Assembly: GCA_963698275.1 (NCBI GenBank)
Contig: CAVOQE010000009.1
Span: 558,001 to 622,000, forward strand
Direction of reading: 5' to 3'
Length of the DNA stretch: 64,000 nt
Source: Anderseniella sp963698275
GTDB taxonomy: Bacteria > Pseudomonadota > Alphaproteobacteria > Rhizobiales > Aestuariivirgaceae
Each line of letters begins with the position of its first letter. Position 1 is the first letter of the stretch. Below, in pieces: positions 60,021 to 64,000 of the stretch. The translations under genes and the position numbers were made by a program. The notes beneath the pieces are model-generated. The model was not told where the DNA came from, ran no database searches, and saw nothing but the letters and a program-made list of their open reading frames with translations.

Positions 60021-61970
60021 CTATTTGCGGTTCTGCCGGTTCTCAATCAGGTCATCCACCACCGCAGGTTCTGCCAGCGTGGACGTGTCGCCGAGGCTTG
60101 AGAAATCATCTTCGGCAATCTTGCGCAGGATACGCCGCATGATCTTGCCGGATCTGGTCTTCGGCAACCCGGGTGAGAACTGAATTTTGTCCGGCGATGC
60201 AATCGGGCCGATTTCGCTGCGCACATGACCGACAAGCTGTTTTTTCAGATCATCCGACGGTGCCTGTCCCGCCATCAAGGTGACATAGCAGTAGATGCCC
60301 TGGCCCTTGATATCATGCGGATACCCGACCACAGCCGCCTCGGAAACCGCATCATGGGCCACAAGTGCCGATTCAACCTCAGCCGTTCCCATGCGATGCC
60401 CGGACACATTGATCACGTCATCCACACGGCCGGTGATCCAGTAATACCCGTCCTCGTCACGCCGGCAACCGTCACCGGTAAAATACTTGCCCTTATAGGT
60501 CGAGAAGTAGGTCTGGATGAAGCGCTTGTGATCTCCATATACCGTGCGCATCTGGCCGGGCCATGACTCGGTCAGGCACAGATTACCATCGGTCGCGCCC
60601 TCCAGAACACCACCCTCATTGTCGACCAGTTGCGGCTGCACGCCAAAGAATGGCCGCGTGGCTGAACCCGGCTTGAGATTGGTGGCCCCAGCCAGAGGAG
60701 TAATCATGATGCCGCCGGTTTCGGTTTGCCACCAGGTATCCACTATCGGACACTTCTTCTTGCCGACGATTTTGTAATACCATTCCCAGGCCTCCGGATT
60801 GATCGGCTCACCCACCGAACCGAGCAGGCGCAGGTCTTTCAGCGACGCACGGTTCACATAATCATCGCCGGCCCCCATCAGCGCGCGTATCGCTGTCGGT
60901 GCCGTGTAGAAAATGTTGACCTTGTGCTTGTCACACACATCCCAGAACCGGCCGGCATCAGGGTAGGTCGGCACACCTTCGAACATCAAGGTGATGGCAC
61001 CATTGGCCAGCGGCCCGTAGACGATGTAACTGTGTCCCGTAACCCAGCCCACATCGGCAGTGCACCAGTACACATCACCTTCGTGATAATCGAACACATA
61101 TTCATGGGTCATTGACGCCCACACAAGATAGCCGCCGGTTGTGTGCAGCACGCCTTTAGGCTGGCCTGTGGAGCCGGACGTGTAGAGAATGAACAGCGGG
61201 TCTTCCGCATTCATTTTTTCAGGCGGACATACCGGCTTGGCCGCAATCATGGCCGAGTGATACCAGACGTCGCGGCCTTCAACCCAGCCAACCTGGCCAC
61301 CGGTCCGGCGCACCACGAGCACCTTCTTGACCTTGACACCACCCTTGGTGGCAATCTCGATAGCCTTGTCGGTATTGGCTTTCAGCGGGATCGGTTTTCC
61401 GCCGCGCACCCCTTCATCTGCCGTGATTACAAACGTTGACTTGCAATCCACAATCCTGCCGGCCAGAGCGTCCGGCGAAAACCCGCCAAATACGATCGAA
61501 TGAACGGCCCCGATGCGCGCGCATGCCAGCATCGCATATGCGGCTTCCGGGATCATCGGCATGTAGATGGTGACGCGGTCACCCTTCTTCACACCGTTTG
61601 CCTTCATCACATTGGACAGCCGGCAAACCTGCTCATAAAGCTCGTTGTAGGTGATCTTCTTGTCGTCAAACGGATTATCGCCTTCCCAGATAATCGCCGT
61701 TTGGGTGCCGCGCTTCTTCAGATGCCGGTCAACGCAGTTATAGCAGACATTGGTGACGCCATCTTCATACCACTTGATCGAAACATTGCCGGTGAAGCTG
61801 GTGTTCTTGACCTTCTTGTAAGGCTTGAACCAGTCTATGCGCTTGCCGTGCTTGCCCCAGAATTTTTCGGGATCCTTTACCGACTGCTTGTACATTTTCA
61901 GGTAGCCATCATCGTCAATGAGGGCATTCTTTTTCCAGGCGGCCTGGACCTTGTATGTTTTTCCGGACAT
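60021..61970 (-). CDS. acsA: Acetyl-CoA synthetase
   Basis: 649 aa from ATG 61970 with AGGGAG about 9 nt upstream. It activates acetate with ATP and CoA to acetyl-CoA. The adenylate-forming P-loop YTSGSTGQPKG is near residue 260, WWQTETGG near 408, and the C-terminal hinge ends in TRSGKIMRR, whose lysine is a known acetylation control site. Its product feeds phaA and the ethylmalonyl-CoA pathway in this window. An inverted repeat TTGCCC-GA-GGGCAA lies 64 bp upstream. Confidence 0.95.
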   Translation of the reverse strand: MSGKTYKVQAAWKKNALIDDDGYLKMYKQSVKDPEKFWGKHGKRIDWFKPYKKVKNTSFTGNVSIKWYEDGVTNVCYNCVDRHLKKRGTQTAIIWEGDNPFDDKKITYNELYEQVCRLSNVMKANGVKKGDRVTIYMPMIPEAAYAMLACARIGAVHSIVFGGFSPDALAGRIVDCKSTFVITADEGVRGGKPIPLKANTDKAIEIATKGGVKVKKVLVVRRTGGQVGWVEGRDVWYHSAMIAAKPVCPPEKMNAEDPLFILYTSGSTGQPKGVLHTTGGYLVWASMTHEYVFDYHEGDVYWCTADVGWVTGHSYIVYGPLANGAITLMFEGVPTYPDAGRFWDVCDKHKVNIFYTAPTAIRALMGAGDDYVNRASLKDLRLLGSVGEPINPEAWEWYYKIVGKKKCPIVDTWWQTETGGIMITPLAGATNLKPGSATRPFFGVQPQLVDNEGGVLEGATDGNLCLTESWPGQMRTVYGDHKRFIQTYFSTYKGKYFTGDGCRRDEDGYYWITGRVDDVINVSGHRMGTAEVESALVAHDAVSEAAVVGYPHDIKGQGIYCYVTLMAGQAPSDDLKKQLVGHVRSEIGPIASPDKIQFSPGLPKTRSGKIMRRILRKIAEDDFSSLGDTSTLAEPAVVDDLIENRQNRK

Positions 61971-62033
61971 GAGCGCTTTTCTCCCTACCAAGTCATAATC
62001 GTGCGCGAAATTTGTCGTATTATGCGAAGTCCC

Positions 62034-62047
62034 TTGCCCGAGGGCAA
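62034..62047. promoter_or_regulatory. Inverted repeat upstream of acsA
   Basis: TTGCCC-GA-GGGCAA, a perfect inverted repeat between the acsA start and the end of the upstream methyltransferase gene. It could be an operator. Its TTGC/GCAA ends resemble the EMC-gene sites, but with different spacing. Confidence 0.35.
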
Positions 62048-62089
62048 TGCGTCTTCCGTTCTAGATGGACGAGGCTCCAGGCCGTGACA

Positions 62090-62743
62090 TCAGGCAAGTC
62101 GCCAGACCTGGCTGTTCTTGATCTCGGCATCCTCAAGATCGCGGGTGACCGGCACATCATAAGATGCACACGACACAAGCCTGTCGCGCGGCAGGTATGA
62201 TCTGCCCGGGTCACCAATCAAAACATCTATCGCCTGTGCAGTTGCTGTTTCAAGCCAGTTCATGAGTCTTGTTGCCACGGACTTTTCGTAAAACAGGTCG
62301 CCGACAAGTATGACGTCAACATCCGGCGGTGGTGCGTCCAGCAGGTCATCACCACAGGCTGTGATTTCGACCTTGTTGGCCGCGGCGTTGATACTGACCG
62401 CCTGCAGCGCAAATTGGTCGATATCAACCGCCCTTACATGTGCTGCGCCTGCCTTCATGGCAGCAATGCCGACCAGGCCCGAGCCCGACGCAAGGTCCAG
62501 CACCGTCTTGCGACAGACGGTTTCGGGATTGTCCAGAATATAGCGGGCAAGGGCCTGACCGCCCGCCCAGGCAAATGCCCAGAACGGGGGCGGCAGACCC
62601 ATCTCGCCCAGTTCTTCTTCCGTCTTCTGCCACAACGGCACGGCCTCATGGGCAATATGCAGGGCAATCTCAGGCACCAGCGGCACCGGCATCAATCTGG
62701 TATTCCCGATAATGAAATCATGCCGGTCAGCAATGCCGGTCAC
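62090..62743 (-). CDS. Protein lysine methyltransferase-like (ETFB-KMT/PrmA-type)
   Basis: 217 aa from GTG 62743, which overlaps the stop of the EVE gene by 4 bp (GTGA); the open frame reaches 62794. The sequence GNTRLMPVPLVPEIALH then PPPFWAFAWAGGQALARYIL and motif I VLDLASGSGLVGIAAMKAG matches the small methyltransferases related to mitochondrial ETF-beta lysine methyltransferase and PrmA. The target protein is unknown. ETF is the electron acceptor for Mcd, which makes it an interesting but unproven candidate. Confidence 0.82.
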   Translation of the reverse strand: MTGIADRHDFIIGNTRLMPVPLVPEIALHIAHEAVPLWQKTEEELGEMGLPPPFWAFAWAGGQALARYILDNPETVCRKTVLDLASGSGLVGIAAMKAGAAHVRAVDIDQFALQAVSINAAANKVEITACGDDLLDAPPPDVDVILVGDLFYEKSVATRLMNWLETATAQAIDVLIGDPGRSYLPRDRLVSCASYDVPVTRDLEDAEIKNSQVWRLA

Positions 62744-63174
62744 TTGCTGACAGGTGGCGACGTCAAGCCGCCCATGCGGCACACCTCCAGCCATTCATCA
62801 TGAAGAACCGGCTGGACCGACAGACGCATGGATGTCACCAGGGACATTTTCTCAAGCTTGGGATTGGCCTTCACATCAGCCAGGGAAACCGGGTTCGGCA
62901 TATCCATGACAGCCTTGACGTCCACGCATTCCCAGCGCTCGTCGTCGGTCGTGGAATCAGGATGCACCAGCGCACAGACTTCACAAATTCCAACAACGTT
63001 CAGGCCCTCGTTGGAATGGTAGAAGAAGCCGAGATCACCCAATTGCATGGCGCGCATGTTGTTGCGGGCCTGATAGTTGCGGATGCCGTCCCATTCTTCA
63101 CCCGCATCGCCTTTCGCCTTCAGCATGTCCCATGAAAATTTGAACGGTTCAGATTTGAACAACCAGTAGGCCAT
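62740..63174 (-). CDS. EVE domain protein (THYN1-like)
   Basis: 144 aa. The EVE fold (PUA-like) is marked by MAYWLFKSEPFKFSWD, then DGIRNYQARNNMRAMQLGDLGFFYHS and CVDVKAV. Eukaryotic and bacterial EVE proteins bind modified bases in nucleic acids; the exact ligand here is unknown. It lies between gpsA and the methyltransferase on the same strand, forming a tight group, and overlaps the methyltransferase gene by 4 bp. Confidence 0.87.
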   Translation of the reverse strand: MAYWLFKSEPFKFSWDMLKAKGDAGEEWDGIRNYQARNNMRAMQLGDLGFFYHSNEGLNVVGICEVCALVHPDSTTDDERWECVDVKAVMDMPNPVSLADVKANPKLEKMSLVTSMRLSVQPVLHDEWLEVCRMGGLTSPPVSK

Positions 63175-63206
63175 GATCCCTCATTTCAGTTTGTCAGACG
63201 TAGTTG

Positions 63207-64000
63207 TCAGTCATGTTCGGCCCGCAACGGCCGGGACATGAGGTGGGTTATTTCATCGTCCACATTTGCATTGCTGCTTACAATCCTTGCAACGGCTTCG
63301 CAAACCGGCATTTCAATATGGTGGGCAGCGGCGATGGCACGCACGACGCCCGCCGTGTGCACACCTTCCGATACTGCGGTGCGCGAGGCAAGAATCGTCT
63401 CAAGATCAACACCCTTGCCCAACTCAACGCCGAGGGAAAAGTTACGCGACTGGGTACTCGAACACGTCAGGACAAGATCACCAAGCCCGGACAGGCCGAA
63501 CAGGGTTTCCGGTTGTGCCCCGAGTGCTGCCGCCAGCCTGCGCAGTTCAGCAAATGATCGCGCCAGCAGCGCTGCCTGCGCGGATGCGCCCAACCCCTTG
63601 CCGGCACAGATACCGACCGCTATCGCCAGCACATTCTTCACCGCCCCGCCGATCTGCACGCCCTTCATATCTTTCGACACGTAGATCCTGAATGACCGGG
63701 TGCTGAGCGCATGGGCGATGGCGGAAGTCTGTTGCGCATCCTCGCCGGCCAGCGTGATGGCCGTCGGCAATCCGGCGACCACGTCGGCTGCGAAACTGGG
63801 GCCTGACAACACCAATGGCTGCAAATCCGAGCTCTCCCGGGCCACGTCGGTCAGGAACTTGTTGCTGTCGCGCTCCAGCCCCTTTGCGGTGATGATCAGC
63901 GGCGCCGGCTTGTTGATGTGCTCAGACAGTCTTGTCACAACTTCACGTGTCGCCTGCGCAGGTGTTGCAAGGATCAGCAGGTCGCTGCCGGCCACCTCTG
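63207..64000 (-). CDS. gpsA: Glycerol-3-phosphate dehydrogenase [NAD(P)+] (N-terminus beyond window)
   Basis: At least 263 residues; the start lies beyond position 64000, since the frame stays open to the end of the window. The enzyme reduces dihydroxyacetone phosphate to sn-glycerol 3-phosphate for phospholipid synthesis. The visible motifs are ATPAQATRE, ITAKGLE, VLSGPSFA, the catalytic-lysine region GGAVKNVLAIAVG and the GLSGLGDLVLTCSS segment. The missing part contains the N-terminal GxGxxG. Confidence 0.93.
   Translation of the reverse strand, partial: EVAGSDLLILATPAQATREVVTRLSEHINKPAPLIITAKGLERDSNKFLTDVARESSDLQPLVLSGPSFAADVVAGLPTAITLAGEDAQQTSAIAHALSTRSFRIYVSKDMKGVQIGGAVKNVLAIAVGICAGKGLGASAQAALLARSFAELRRLAAALGAQPETLFGLSGLGDLVLTCSSTQSRNFSLGVELGKGVDLETILASRTAVSEGVHTAGVVRAIAAAHHIEMPVCEAVARIVSSNANVDDEITHLMSRPLRAEHD

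Overview
This 64 kb window is chromosomal DNA from an alphaproteobacterium, most likely a member of the Hyphomicrobiales (Rhizobiales). The main evidence is a DUF2125 protein, an IalB-family protein, a PhaA/PhaB/PhaR polyhydroxybutyrate set, a fused formate dehydrogenase beta/gamma subunit, an alphaproteobacterial direct-repeat LexA box (GTTC-N7-GTTC), and the complete signature enzyme set of the ethylmalonyl-CoA (EMC) pathway. I see no insertion sequence, prophage, CRISPR array or rRNA operon. One tRNA gene is present, tRNA-Leu(CAA). Coding density is high, and no gene-free stretch exceeds about 300 bases.

Layout. 1-2.6 kb: end of ftsE, ftsX, a DUF218 protein and plsC (cell division and envelope). 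2.7-5.5 kb: a compact B12-dependent ribonucleotide reductase, then a small gene behind a LexA box. 5.8-11.8 kb: ChaC, DUF2125, an aromatic/histidine-type amino acid operon (chorismate mutase, HisC-like aminotransferase, TyrA), a methyltransferase and glyoxalase II. 11.8-15.7 kb: Na/Ca antiporter, phaB, phaA and divergent phaR. 15.8-22.5 kb: gamma-glutamyltransferase, formate-THF ligase, a peroxiredoxin and a dimethylglycine dehydrogenase-like enzyme. 22.6-31.7 kb: a leftward operon of NAD-dependent formate dehydrogenase plus molybdenum cofactor genes (fused beta/gamma subunit, alpha subunit, MOSC, fdhD, mobA, mobB, moeA, HAD phosphatase), with tusA divergent at its head. 32-41.5 kb: housekeeping genes (ArsC-like protein, COG0523 GTPase, DD-carboxypeptidase, tRNA-Leu, DedA, DsbB, HNH, AlkA, GluQRS, AEC carrier, two tandem methyltransferases, GNAT). 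41.5-49.3 kb: EMC pathway genes ecm, ccr and mcd with interspersed small genes. 49.3-54.8 kb: two SDRs, a HIG1 protein, DUF1232, a GcvT-like protein with divergent LysR, and an AbrB/Doc toxin-antitoxin pair. 54.8-64 kb: quinone oxidoreductase, IalB, rlmN, a DsbA-like isomerase, an L,D-transpeptidase, a small secreted protein, acsA, a lysine-methyltransferase-like protein, an EVE-domain protein and the 3' part of gpsA.

How it fits together. AcsA makes acetyl-CoA. PhaA and PhaB carry it to 3-hydroxybutyryl-CoA for storage, or onward through Ccr, Ecm and Mcd for C2 assimilation without a glyoxylate shunt. Ecm and the ribonucleotide reductase both need cobalamin. Methyl groups from dimethylglycine-type substrates can pass to THF, then to formate (Fhs run in reverse) and to CO2 by the formate dehydrogenase, yielding NADH.

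The most notable non-coding signals are: a YTGC-N3-GCAR motif in the upstream regions of phaA/phaR, ecm, ccr and mcd, suggesting one regulator over storage and the EMC pathway; a dispersed two-hairpin repeat of about 100 bp whose copies show compensatory stem changes and supply stop codons to two genes; and the LexA-type promoter in front of an uncharacterised gene.
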